Origin: an uncultured Bacilli bacterium
GTDB taxonomy: Bacteria; Bacillota_I; Bacilli_A; RF39; UBA660
NCBI GenBank assembly: GCA_944358115.1
Contig: CALVQH010000007.1
Coordinates: 1 to 39,610, forward strand
Direction: 5' to 3'
DNA length: 39,610 nucleotides
Shown piece after piece: positions 27,913-35,122 of this stretch (within the stretch, counting starts at the first letter, position 1; each line of letters begins with the position of its first letter). The notes below the pieces were generated by a model that searched no databases, had not been told where the DNA came from, and saw only the letters and a list, made by a program, of their open reading frames with translations. The translations under genes and the position numbers were made by a program.

Positions 27913-29271
27913 TTACAATTTGGCTTTGATCTCTTTGATTTCACGCTCCAGTTCATGATTAGTTAGTAATTCTTGTTCAATTTTATCACAAGCAAATATG
28001 ACTGTTGAATGATCTCGACCTCCAAATTCTAAGCCGATTCTTGGGAAGGTTTCATCGGTTTCCATTCGGCATAAATACATAGCTAATTGCCTTGGATGGG
28101 CTACTTTGTTGCTTCGTTTTTTCCCCTTTAAATCATCTACGGTTATATTATAGTGATCAGCGACTGCTTTTTGGATTTTGGTAATATTATTGTTAGAATA
28201 GATATTCTTATTAACAAAATCTTTTAAGGCTTCACAAGTAAATTCTAGATCGATTGTTTTGGGAACAATCATTGCTGTATAAGCCATTAATCGGTTGATT
28301 GCTCCTTCCAAAAAACGAATATCATTTTGACAAGCATTGGCAATATATTCAATGCTTTCTTCTTTAATTAGACCTGCTAGACTCGTATTTTCAATTTTTT
28401 TTCTTATAATTCGACATCTTAAGTCAAAATCGGGAGGATAAATATCAACTGGTAAGCCCCACATAAATCTTGATCGTAATCTCTCTTCTAGTATTTTTAA
28501 ATCTTCAGGAGAACGATCACTACTAATAATGATTTGTTTATTCGATTGATGGAGGTAATTAAATGTGTTAAAGAATTCTTGTTGTGTTTTTTCCGCTCCC
28601 ACTAAATACTGGATATCATCTATAATTAAAACATCAACATTTCGATATTTATTTTTGAAATCATTGGCATATTCGACGGTATTTTTGGCATTATCAGGAT
28701 TGGCAATGTTGGTGTATTCCGTCATAAACTCATCACAAGTACAATAAAGTACTTTTCGATTGGAGTTTTGTGTAATAAAATTACCGATTGCGTGCATTAA
28801 ATGGGTTTTGCCTAGTCCACTTTTACCATAAATAAATAAAGGATTATGGATACGCCCTGGAGCTTCGGCTACCGCCATCGCTGCTACTTTGGCTAAACGA
28901 TTGGTATCACCAACGACAAAGTTATCAAAGTTTAAATTTGGATTTAAATTTGTTTCAAAATGATTGTTAGTAACTTCATCTTTATTAACAACTTCTTCTT
29001 GTGTTTCTTTAATATCACTTTCTAAAACAAATTCAATATCATAATTGGTATTGGTGAGATTAGCTAATGTTTTTTCAATTAACGCATAATAGTTGTCGCC
29101 CAGCATTTTTTTATGAATTTCCATGGGGACTTTAAATGTTATTTTATCTTCGGTTAAATTTAGTATTTCTAGATCATTAAACCAGGCATGGAAGGATGCT
29201 GGATTGATCTCTTTATAAATATTATCTAGAAATTGTTTTAATAGTTTATCTTTATCCAACGTAACCCTCAC
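27913..29271 (-). CDS. dnaA: Chromosomal replication initiator DnaA
   Basis: DnaA binds DnaA boxes and melts the origin. In 452 residues: an N-terminal DnaB-interaction domain (1-85), a linker, the AAA+ domain with FIYGKSGLGKTHLMHAIGN (Walker A) and VLIIDDIQYL (Walker B), and the C-terminal DNA-binding domain with KVAHPRQLAMYLCR and FGGRDHSTVIFA. The open frame begins at GTG 29271. TTG 29259 has better spacing from GGGGTGAGG and may be the start. oriC lies directly upstream. Confidence 0.98.
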   Translation of the reverse strand: MRVTLDKDKLLKQFLDNIYKEINPASFHAWFNDLEILNLTEDKITFKVPMEIHKKMLGDNYYALIEKTLANLTNTNYDIEFVLESDIKETQEEVVNKDEVTNNHFETNLNPNLNFDNFVVGDTNRLAKVAAMAVAEAPGRIHNPLFIYGKSGLGKTHLMHAIGNFITQNSNRKVLYCTCDEFMTEYTNIANPDNAKNTVEYANDFKNKYRNVDVLIIDDIQYLVGAEKTQQEFFNTFNYLHQSNKQIIISSDRSPEDLKILEERLRSRFMWGLPVDIYPPDFDLRCRIIRKKIENTSLAGLIKEESIEYIANACQNDIRFLEGAINRLMAYTAMIVPKTIDLEFTCEALKDFVNKNIYSNNNITKIQKAVADHYNITVDDLKGKKRSNKVAHPRQLAMYLCRMETDETFPRIGLEFGGRDHSTVIFACDKIEQELLTNHELEREIKEIKAKL

Positions 29272-29700
29272 CCCACAGTCTGGACTTTTAACACATTAAT
29301 TGTATCGCATTTTTTTGGTAATTTAAAGTCTAAAATAACAAAAAATTTTATTCACATGTTATCCACACGACTTATTCCCTATCATACCTTATTTTTTTTA
29401 ATTTATCAACACTATCCACAAATTTTATTTTTAATTTTTTATTTATTCACTTTCTAATTTTGTACCTAAATTGTTAGTAATGTGGATAACTTTTATTTTT
29501 GATACACGAGATGCGGTGGATACGAGGATTTCCTTAAAAAGTGAAATTGTGAATAACTAAGTATTTATTCACAATTATATTCAAATGAGCTGTGGATAAA
29601 ATTTTTTTGTTTTTCTTTTTATAAACTTTTAATGTTTATGAAAAGTGGATAATTTTTTAGCTGGTGTTTAAAGAAGCATTTAATTTAAAAAAACTTGACT
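29272..29700. other. oriC: Replication origin oriC
   Basis: The gap between dnaA and rpmH holds nine DnaA boxes. Perfect TTATCCACA at 29359-29367 and its complement at 29481-29489 and 29591-29599; one-mismatch boxes at 29348-29356, 29412-29420, 29548-29556, 29565-29573 and 29644-29652; a weaker one at 29443-29451. T-rich and A-rich stretches between them could be the unwinding element. Gene orientation switches here, with dnaA side minus and rpmH side plus. Confidence 0.93.
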
Positions 29701-29723
29701 AAATACCTATAAAATATTATAAT
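29695..29723 (+). promoter_or_regulatory. rpmH: rpmH promoter
   Basis: TTGACT (29695-29700), a 17-bp spacer and TATAAT (29718-29723), 35 bp upstream of the rpmH start. Confidence 0.8.
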
Positions 29724-29758
29724 TAAACCACTTGATCTTTTAAGAGGAGGTGTATACT

Positions 29759-29881
29759 ATGAAAAGCACATATCAACCTAATAATCGTAAAAAAGCAAAA
29801 AAACATGGATTCTTTGCTAGAAAAGAAACTAATATTTTAAAAAACAGACGTAAAAAAGGTCGTAAAGTTTTATCTAAGTAA
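29759..29881 (+). CDS. rpmH: 50S ribosomal protein L34
   Basis: This 40-residue basic protein begins [19 protein letters not shown] and ends [10 protein letters not shown], the L34 pattern (TYQP...HGF.AR...GR.VL). It is four residues shorter than the usual 44, with the deletion in the middle. An AGAGGAGG ribosome-binding site lies upstream. It opens the conserved rpmH-rnpA-yidC-jag cluster on the right side of oriC. A terminator between it and rnpA (29881-29905) lets L34 be made in excess. Confidence 0.95.
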   Translation: MKSTYQPNNRKKAKKHGFFARKETNILKNRRKKGRKVLSK

Positions 29882-29906
29882 CCACTTTTTGTAGTGGTAT
29901 TTTTTT
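29881..29906 (+). terminator. rpmH terminator/attenuator
   Basis: ACCACT (29881-29886) pairs with AGTGGT (29893-29898) and is followed by TTTTTTTT. It partly separates rpmH from rnpA. Confidence 0.7.
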
Positions 29907-29934
29907 TCTTATTTTAAATAAGGATGTGAAAAAA

Positions 29935-30276
29935 TTGAAAAAATATGAAGTTGTGAAGAAAAATCAAGAATTTAATGATATAATTAATACTGGGAAGTAT
30001 TTAAAAAATTATTTCTTTCATATATATTATAAAGTTGGAGAAGCAAAATATCCAAAGTTTGGAATTGCTGTTAGTAAAAAATTTGGTAATGCTGTAGAAA
30101 GAAATAAAGTAAAAAGACAACTTAGAAGTTTGATTGATCAAAATAAAAATTTATTTGCAAATTCAAATAATTATATTATAATGATAAGAAAGGGAGTTAA
30201 AGGTCATTCTTACTCCGAAATGGAAGAACACTTGGTTCAGTTGTTAAAGAAAGGGTTTTCAAATGAAAAAATTTAA
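29935..30276 (+). CDS. rnpA: Ribonuclease P protein component
   Basis: RnpA binds RNase P RNA and helps process tRNA 5' ends. About 113 residues with FGIAVSKKFGNAVERNKVKRQLR, the RNR signature of the family. GTG 29926 is only one base from AAGGA, so TTG 29935 (LKKYEVVKK) is the better start. It overlaps yidC by 14 bp. The RNase P RNA gene is not in the window. Confidence 0.94.
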   Translation: MKKYEVVKKNQEFNDIINTGKYLKNYFFHIYYKVGEAKYPKFGIAVSKKFGNAVERNKVKRQLRSLIDQNKNLFANSNNYIIMIRKGVKGHSYSEMEEHLVQLLKKGFSNEKI

Positions 30277-31300
30277 AATTGGTATATTAGTTTTTCTTGT
30301 TTTTTCCTTAACTGCTTGTGGCAATAGTAATTATATTGTTAATGAAGATGGAACACCAGTTGAATATGAAAAAACAGGACAAATATTACAGAAAGATATT
30401 TTATGTAAACCAGTAGATGAAGATTTAGATGCTTTGTATCAGGAATATGGAGATCAAACAAAAATTCCTTATGATGATTTACCAGTATGTTCTGAGTTTC
30501 ATTTATCAAGTAATGAAGCGGATGGCATTTGGGAAGGTATCTTTGTTAAACCTCTTGCTTTCTTAATTATGAAGCTTGGTTATTTAATTCATAGTTTTGG
30601 CCTTTCGGTTATTTTAATTGGTCTTGCTATTCGTCTTATTTTAATGCCTATTTCAAGAAAAACTATGAAACAATCTAGTAATATGAAAAAGGCACAACCT
30701 GAGATTGCTAAGATTGAGAAAAAATATGCTGGTAAAACAGATAATGAATCGATGTTAGCTAAATCACAAGAAATGATGCTTGTTTATAAAAAGTATAATA
30801 TTAGTCCATTTGGTAGTTGTTTACTAGCATTCATTCAACTTCCTCTATTCTTTGCTTTCTTACAAGCGATTAATCGGACACCAGCCATATTTGAAGATAC
30901 TTTCTTAGGCTTAACGCTTGGTCAAACCCCAATGAAAGGTTTATTTGAATATCATCAATGGGCTTATATAATTATTATTGCACTTATTATTTTAACTACT
31001 TATTTATCATTTAGAAATTCGATGTCAACGACGCAAACAGGAAATCAAGACATGGAAAGACAAATGCAATTTATTTTTAAGTTTATGATTATTATGATTT
31101 CAGTTGCATCCTTATATTTATCTACAGCGATTGCTTTATATTGGATTGCAACTAATGGATTTGTCGTTCTTCAAAATTTTGTCTTTAAAAAGATAGATCA
31201 AAGAGAAGAAAAAAAAGATCAAATTATTGTTCCTCATAAGAATAAAAAGAAGGACAAAAAAGAAAAGGATAAGAAAGTTAGTAAGAAGAAAGGAAAATAA
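30263..31300 (+). CDS. yidC: Membrane protein insertase YidC (SpoIIIJ/OxaA type)
   Basis: YidC inserts and folds membrane proteins. The 345-residue product has a lipoprotein signal peptide ending LTAC (Cys19), then the conserved 60KD_IMP domain with five membrane segments, starting around GIWEGIFVKPLAFLIMKLGYL and including SPFGSCLLAFIQLPLFFAFLQAI. The C-terminal tail (about 310-345) is very lysine-rich, as expected for ribosome contact. In sporulating Bacilli this paralogue is SpoIIIJ. The overlap with rnpA and the 2-bp gap to jag suggest one operon. Confidence 0.95.
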   Translation: MKKFKIGILVFLVFSLTACGNSNYIVNEDGTPVEYEKTGQILQKDILCKPVDEDLDALYQEYGDQTKIPYDDLPVCSEFHLSSNEADGIWEGIFVKPLAFLIMKLGYLIHSFGLSVILIGLAIRLILMPISRKTMKQSSNMKKAQPEIAKIEKKYAGKTDNESMLAKSQEMMLVYKKYNISPFGSCLLAFIQLPLFFAFLQAINRTPAIFEDTFLGLTLGQTPMKGLFEYHQWAYIIIIALIILTTYLSFRNSMSTTQTGNQDMERQMQFIFKFMIIMISVASLYLSTAIALYWIATNGFVVLQNFVFKKIDQREEKKDQIIVPHKNKKKDKKEKDKKVSKKKGK

Positions 31301-31302
31301 TC

Positions 31303-31911
31303 ATGAATGTAGTAAAGTTTAGTGCCAAAACAAAAGAAGAAGCTTTAAAACAAGTTTTAGCAAAGTTAAATGCAAGTGAAGAAGAAGCTGTATATTCTTT
31401 TCAAGAAGTAAAAGGTGGACTTTTTAAAGGAACCACCTATGAATGTAGTGGCTTTTTAAAAAGTGATATTTTAAATGATCTTCAAGATTATTTAAAAGGA
31501 ATCTTAACTGGTATGGGATTAGAAGTATCTTTTGAAGTAAGTACAAAAGAAGGAGTTACAACAATTAAAATGTATACTTCTAATAATCCAATTGTCATTG
31601 GTAAAAATGGCAGTAATTTAGAAGCGCTTACTACCATTGCTAGACAATTTATTAAAAATATTACAAGTAATGGGCCAAGAATTGTTTTAGATGTAGAAGA
31701 TTATAAAGATAGACAAATAAAAAAATTAGAGCGTCTTGCTAAGAATCTTGCTCGTGATGTAGTTAGAACAAAAGTAGACGTGAAAATGGATAATATGAAT
31801 TCTTATGAAAGAAGAATTGTTCATAATGTTCTAGCTGATTTTAAAGGTGTTAAAACCGAGAGCGTTGGCGAAGAACCAAATAGACACGTTGTTATAAAAT
31901 ATGATAAATAG
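31303..31911 (+). CDS. jag: Jag/KhpB RNA-binding protein
   Basis: The 202-residue protein has an N-terminal Jag_N domain (about 1-50), a KH domain with VIGKNGSNLEALTTI (GxxG loop near 108) and a C-terminal R3H domain with MNSYERRIVHNVL. KhpB works with KhpA as an RNA chaperone affecting cell division and wall synthesis. It is cotranscribed with yidC. In Bacillus mnmE, mnmG and rsmG follow; here a terminator and a cell-wall amidase follow instead. Confidence 0.95.
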   Translation: MNVVKFSAKTKEEALKQVLAKLNASEEEAVYSFQEVKGGLFKGTTYECSGFLKSDILNDLQDYLKGILTGMGLEVSFEVSTKEGVTTIKMYTSNNPIVIGKNGSNLEALTTIARQFIKNITSNGPRIVLDVEDYKDRQIKKLERLAKNLARDVVRTKVDVKMDNMNSYERRIVHNVLADFKGVKTESVGEEPNRHVVIKYDK

Positions 31912-31932
31912 TACCTTAGGGTGCTTTTTTTC
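31910..31932 (+). terminator. jag terminator
   Basis: AGTACC (31910-31915) pairs with GGTGCT (31920-31925), followed by a T-run. The jag stop codon is in the first arm. Confidence 0.7.
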
Positions 31933-31988
31933 TTTTTTAAATAACTAATTTGTGCTTTTGTCATAAAATATCTTAGAGGAGGATGTTT

Positions 31989-33347
31989 ATGGCTAAAAAG
32001 GTTGTTATTGATCCTGGGCATGGAGGAGAAGATCCTGGAACAAGTGCCAATGGGATTGTCGAAAAAGATTATACTTTAAAGATAAGTGAATATATGGCCG
32101 ATCGTCTAACAGAACTAGGAATAGAAAATGCTTTAACTAGGGATAGTGATGTTACACTAGATTCAACTACAAGACCAAAGACTGCACAAAGTTTATTTGG
32201 TACGGGTAGTGATGTTATTTTGGTATCTAATCATATTAATGCTGGTGGTGGTGATGGAGCCGAAATTATTTATGCTTTAAGAAATAGTGATGCTTTATCA
32301 AGTAAAATTGCTAGTGAATTTATTAAATCTGGACAAAATGTAAGAAAGTATTATCAAAGAAGACTTCCAAGTAATTCTAGTAAAGATTATTATTATATTA
32401 TAAGAGAAACTCCAAATAATGAATCAATTATTGTTGAATACGGTTTTGCTGATTCAACTGGGGATGATGTGAATCAAATTAAAAATAATTGGGAGGAACT
32501 TGCAGAGGCTGTTGTTCGTGCTTTAGCAGATTATATTGGTGTAGCATATATTCCACCAGAGGGAGCAGAAGGTAATTATTATACTGTTAAAGCTGGAGAT
32601 ACTTTATATGGAATTGCTAGTAAATATGGAATTAGTGTAGATGAGTTGAAAGCGGCGAATAATTTATCTAGTAATACTCTTACGATTGGAAAAGTTTTAG
32701 TTATTCCTCAAGTAGAGGAACCAGAAACACCAGATGAAAATATATATACTGTAAAAAGTGGTGATACTCTATATTCTATTGCTAATAAATATGGTATGAC
32801 AGTTAATGAATTAAAGGCATTAAATAATTTAACAAGCAATACTTTATCAATTGGTCAAAAGTTAGTAGTTAGTGAAGGAAATGCGGCAACTCTTGATACT
32901 TATACGGTCAAGAGTGGTGATACTTTGTATTCAATTGCAAATAAGTATGGTTTAACTGTGAATGAACTTAAAAGTTTAAATAACTTAACAAGTGATCTTT
33001 TAAGTATTGGTCAAGTTTTAAATGTAAGCAATAGCGCTGTTACCCCTACACCAACTAATACTTACACTGTTAAGAGTGGAGATTCTTTATATAGTATAGC
33101 TAAACAGTATGGAGTTACTGTAGATGCTTTAAAGAGTGCAAATGGTAAAACATCTAATTTACTTTCTATTGGAGAAGTTCTAGTTATTCCAACAACAACC
33201 ACTTCTACGAGAACTTATATTGTTAAAGCTGGAGATAGTTTATGGAAGATTGCTACGAATTATGGGGTTAGTGTAAATGCATTAAAACAAGCAAATGGTC
33301 TTTCAAGCGATTTACTTTCTATTGGTCAAGTATTAGTTATTCCTTAA
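31989..33347 (+). CDS. N-acetylmuramoyl-L-alanine amidase with five LysM repeats, no signal peptide
   Basis: The N-terminal Amidase_3 domain (about 1-190) has the zinc ligands VIDPGHGG, the Glu in VEKD, SNHINA, and the catalytic Glu in IVEYGF. It cleaves the bond between muramic acid and L-alanine. Five LysM repeats follow, each starting Y-T-V-K-x-G-D-[ST]-L and ending with a [VI]L-x-[IV] strand, at about residues 197, 250, 302, 357 and 408. ATG 31989 follows AGGAGG at good spacing, so MF before it is not part of the protein. There is no signal peptide, unlike secreted autolysins. Export by lysis or assembly on spores from the mother-cell side (as for SafA or CwlJ) is possible. Confidence 0.93.
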   Translation: MAKKVVIDPGHGGEDPGTSANGIVEKDYTLKISEYMADRLTELGIENALTRDSDVTLDSTTRPKTAQSLFGTGSDVILVSNHINAGGGDGAEIIYALRNSDALSSKIASEFIKSGQNVRKYYQRRLPSNSSKDYYYIIRETPNNESIIVEYGFADSTGDDVNQIKNNWEELAEAVVRALADYIGVAYIPPEGAEGNYYTVKAGDTLYGIASKYGISVDELKAANNLSSNTLTIGKVLVIPQVEEPETPDENIYTVKSGDTLYSIANKYGMTVNELKALNNLTSNTLSIGQKLVVSEGNAATLDTYTVKSGDTLYSIANKYGLTVNELKSLNNLTSDLLSIGQVLNVSNSAVTPTPTNTYTVKSGDSLYSIAKQYGVTVDALKSANGKTSNLLSIGEVLVIPTTTTSTRTYIVKAGDSLWKIATNYGVSVNALKQANGLSSDLLSIGQVLVIP

Positions 33348-33376
33348 TCTCAAGATACAATCTTGGGATTGTTTTT
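33346..33376 (+). terminator. Amidase terminator
   Basis: AATCTCAAGAT (33346-33356) pairs with ATCTTGGGATT (33360-33370), followed by GTTTTT, directly after the stop codon. Confidence 0.8.
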
Positions 33377-33585
33377 GGAAAAATGTGATAAAACACATAA
33401 AAATAACTGGAATTTTGTGATGAAATGCTTAAAAATAGTTAGAAGAATGTGATATAAACGTTGATTTTAACTGGATTTTGGTGAAGTTATAGAAATATTT
33501 TTTAGTAATGATATGGATAAAAATTTGTTAATAATTATATATTAGTTAGTATTATAATAATATGGATTAATCTATTAATATGCAG
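33376..33585. other. AT-rich intergenic stretch
   Basis: No gene is visible. Short imperfect repeats of TAACTGGATTTTGTGA type occur twice (around 33404 and 33468). A TATAAT at 33553-33558 lies about 30 bp before the lectin-like tail fragment, but without a well-placed -35. Confidence 0.4.
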
Positions 33586-33763
33586 CATGTCTCCGTATAA
33601 CTATAACGGCAACGCTAACGTGTTCAATGTGAATTCGTCTGGCAACCTCAACTACGGCAACGTGTATTGGGCTGAGTCTGGTGTGCGTCCAGTTATTAAT
33701 ATAGCATCAAATGTTACGATTACTGGTTCTGGAACCATATCTGACCCTTATGTTGTTCAATGA
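33586..33763 (+). pseudogene. Isolated C-type-lectin-like tail (gene remnant or template-like cassette)
   Basis: The plus strand reads SMSPYNYNGNANVFNV, then NSSGNLNYG and GVRPVINI, ending ITGSGTISDPYVVQ and a TGA stop. It is homologous to the last 59 or so residues of the protein at 8957-10219, with the same final motif. Nothing upstream encodes the rest of that protein, and ATG 33587 has no ribosome-binding site. Asparagine is encoded mostly by AAC (seven AAC, two AAT in 28 codons), unlike the AAT-rich genome, and local GC is higher. Such AAC density is typical of template repeats in diversity-generating retroelements. A terminator follows at 33768-33796. Confidence 0.75.
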
Positions 33764-33767
33764 AATG

Positions 33768-33796
33768 AAATAGCTTGTAACATAGCTATTTTTTTG
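33768..33796 (+). terminator. Terminator after the lectin-like tail
   Basis: AAATAGCT (33768-33775) and AGCTATTT (33784-33791) form an 8-bp stem followed by TTTTT. Confidence 0.75.
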
Positions 33797-33820
33797 ATAT
33801 ATTTTTATTGGTGATATGAT

Positions 33821-34279
33821 ATGAAAATTAGAGGATTTGAAGTTGCAAAAGGATATGAAGATAAAGATATTCATTTACCGGTTAGAAAAACCAAATATGC
33901 AGCAGCATATGATATTGAAGCGGCAGAGGATGTTGTTATTCCTCCATTTAAATTAGGATGTAAACCAACTTTTATTCCTACTGGTTTAAAAGCATATTGT
34001 TTAGAAGATGAGTATTATATGCTTGTTAGTCGTAGTAGTGGGCCTAAAAAGGGTCTTTTAATGAGTAATGGAATTGGTATTATTGATCGTGATTATTATG
34101 GAAATATAGAAAATGATGGACATTTTTATTTTCAATATTATAATGTTACAGATCATGATATTATTATTCATAAGGGAGAAGCAATTGGCCAAGTTGTTTT
34201 TCAAAAGTTTTTATTATGTGATAATGATAATGCTGATGGTGTAAGAACTGGAGGATTTGGCTCTACTGATCAAAAATAA
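33821..34279 (+). CDS. dut: dUTP diphosphatase
   Basis: Dut hydrolyses dUTP to dUMP, keeping uracil out of DNA and feeding dTMP synthesis. The five trimeric-dUTPase motifs are present in order: AAYDIEA, RSSGPKKG, GIIDRDYYG, GEAIGQVVF and RTGGFGST. The 152-residue length is normal. It stands alone between the lectin-like remnant and the convergent CwlJ/SleB-type gene. Confidence 0.95.
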   Translation: MKIRGFEVAKGYEDKDIHLPVRKTKYAAAYDIEAAEDVVIPPFKLGCKPTFIPTGLKAYCLEDEYYMLVSRSSGPKKGLLMSNGIGIIDRDYYGNIENDGHFYFQYYNVTDHDIIIHKGEAIGQVVFQKFLLCDNDNADGVRTGGFGSTDQK

Positions 34280-34303
34280 AAAAGACCATTTTAGATCTTT
34301 TAG
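34278..34303. terminator. Bidirectional terminator between dut and the cell-wall hydrolase
   Basis: AAAAGA (34280-34285) pairs with TCTTTT (34296-34301) around a 10-base loop, with A- and T-rich flanks suited to both directions. Confidence 0.5.
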
Positions 34304-34719
34304 TATAATTCTTGACATTCGCCACTTTGAGGACGATAAAAACAATGATTCTTATATTTACCTGCTAGAGGTTGGCTATACCAAGTAGAAGTACAACTAT
34401 TGGAACCGGGAGCATAGAACCATAAGGAATGCGTTGCAGGATAATAATATTCTCCTCTTAAAGTCCTTTGAGCTAAATTTTTTTCAGCTGTTGTTGCAGA
34501 ACCATAAAAAAGAGAAGAATTGGTTCCTACAAATTGATTAGGTTGATAAATAGCATCTTCGATACTATCAATATTTTTGAATGTATAACAATCAGCGATC
34601 ACGCGATTTACAACGACATTTCCAACCATAAGCATGCCTAAATCCCCTTCTGTTTGGGCTTCAGCTCTCATAATTCTTGCTAATAAATCAAGTTCTTTTG
34701 TCGTATAATTTACTAACAT
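34300..34719 (-). CDS. CwlJ/SleB-family cell-wall hydrolase
   Basis: The 139-residue protein is a stand-alone Hydrolase_2 domain: LLARIMRAEAQTEG with the catalytic Glu near 19, MVGNVVVNRV and YQPNQFVG, then the C-terminal region ending CFYRPQSGEC. In spore formers this family degrades cortex peptidoglycan during germination. The absence of a signal peptide and of an N-terminal binding domain is like CwlJ, which is placed on the spore from the mother cell, and unlike SleB. The start ATG 34719 is preceded by TTAGGTG. The role in germination is inferred. Confidence 0.88.
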   Translation of the reverse strand: MLVNYTTKELDLLARIMRAEAQTEGDLGMLMVGNVVVNRVIADCYTFKNIDSIEDAIYQPNQFVGTNSSLFYGSATTAEKNLAQRTLRGEYYYPATHSLWFYAPGSNSCTSTWYSQPLAGKYKNHCFYRPQSGECQELY

Positions 34720-34803
34720 AATTAAATCACCTAATTTATTATATGAAAATGCTTTTAAATTGGAATAAATTATGATATAATTTATTTGTCTGTTAGGTGA
34801 TTT

Positions 34804-34877
34804 AGGGGATTAGTTAAATGGTATAATAGGAGTCTCCAAAACTTTAGTTGGGAGTTCGATTCTCTCATCCCCTGCCA
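34804..34877 (+). tRNA. trnW: tRNA-Trp (CCA)
   Basis: Acceptor arms AGGGGAT (34804-34810) and ATCCCCT (34867-34873) pair perfectly. The anticodon stem GGAGT/ACTTT encloses the loop CTCCAAA with anticodon CCA, and the T-loop TTCGATT is present. G discriminator and an encoded CCA end follow. The tryptophan anticodon CCA reads TGG only, consistent with TGA being a stop codon here. Confidence 0.96.
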
Positions 34878-34888
34878 TGAGATGATAC

Positions 34889-34928
34889 CGATTTTTCCTT
34901 GTTTTAAAGGTTAAAATCGTTTTTTTTT
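34889..34928 (+). terminator. tRNA-Trp terminator
   Basis: CGATTTT (34889-34895) and AAAATCG (34913-34919), with further CCTT/AAGG pairing, followed by nine T residues. Confidence 0.85.
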
Positions 34929-35067
34929 GCAAAAAAAGAATATACTAATAAAGAATAAGAAAATATAATAAAAAATGTTTTGTAATTATATATACAAAAT
35001 ATAATGTTAAATTAAATGATGACTGGAAAGATATTTATAATAGATTAGATTCTTTCTTTTTATCTTA

Positions 35068-35102
35068 TTGACTTTCTTACTAGTTTTCTATATACTAGAA
35101 AA
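35068..35102 (+). promoter_or_regulatory. Promoter and inverted repeat before the sortase substrate
   Basis: TTGACT (35068-35073), a 17-bp spacer and TATACT (35091-35096). A perfect 7-bp inverted repeat, TTTTCTA (35084-35090) and TAGAAAA (35096-35102), overlaps the -10 and could be an operator. Confidence 0.65.
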
Positions 35103-35122
35103 TGAAGTTAGGAGTGTTTTTA

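Noticed and set aside
33586-33763. Direct template repeat for the gene at 8957
   Set aside because: Codon-length gaps on both sides and several non-adenine differences show it is a relative, not the template, of the 10-kb tail.
34804-34877. Mollicute-type code with TGA read as Trp
   Set aside because: The Trp tRNA has anticodon CCA, and TGA ends mfd and other frames at sensible places.
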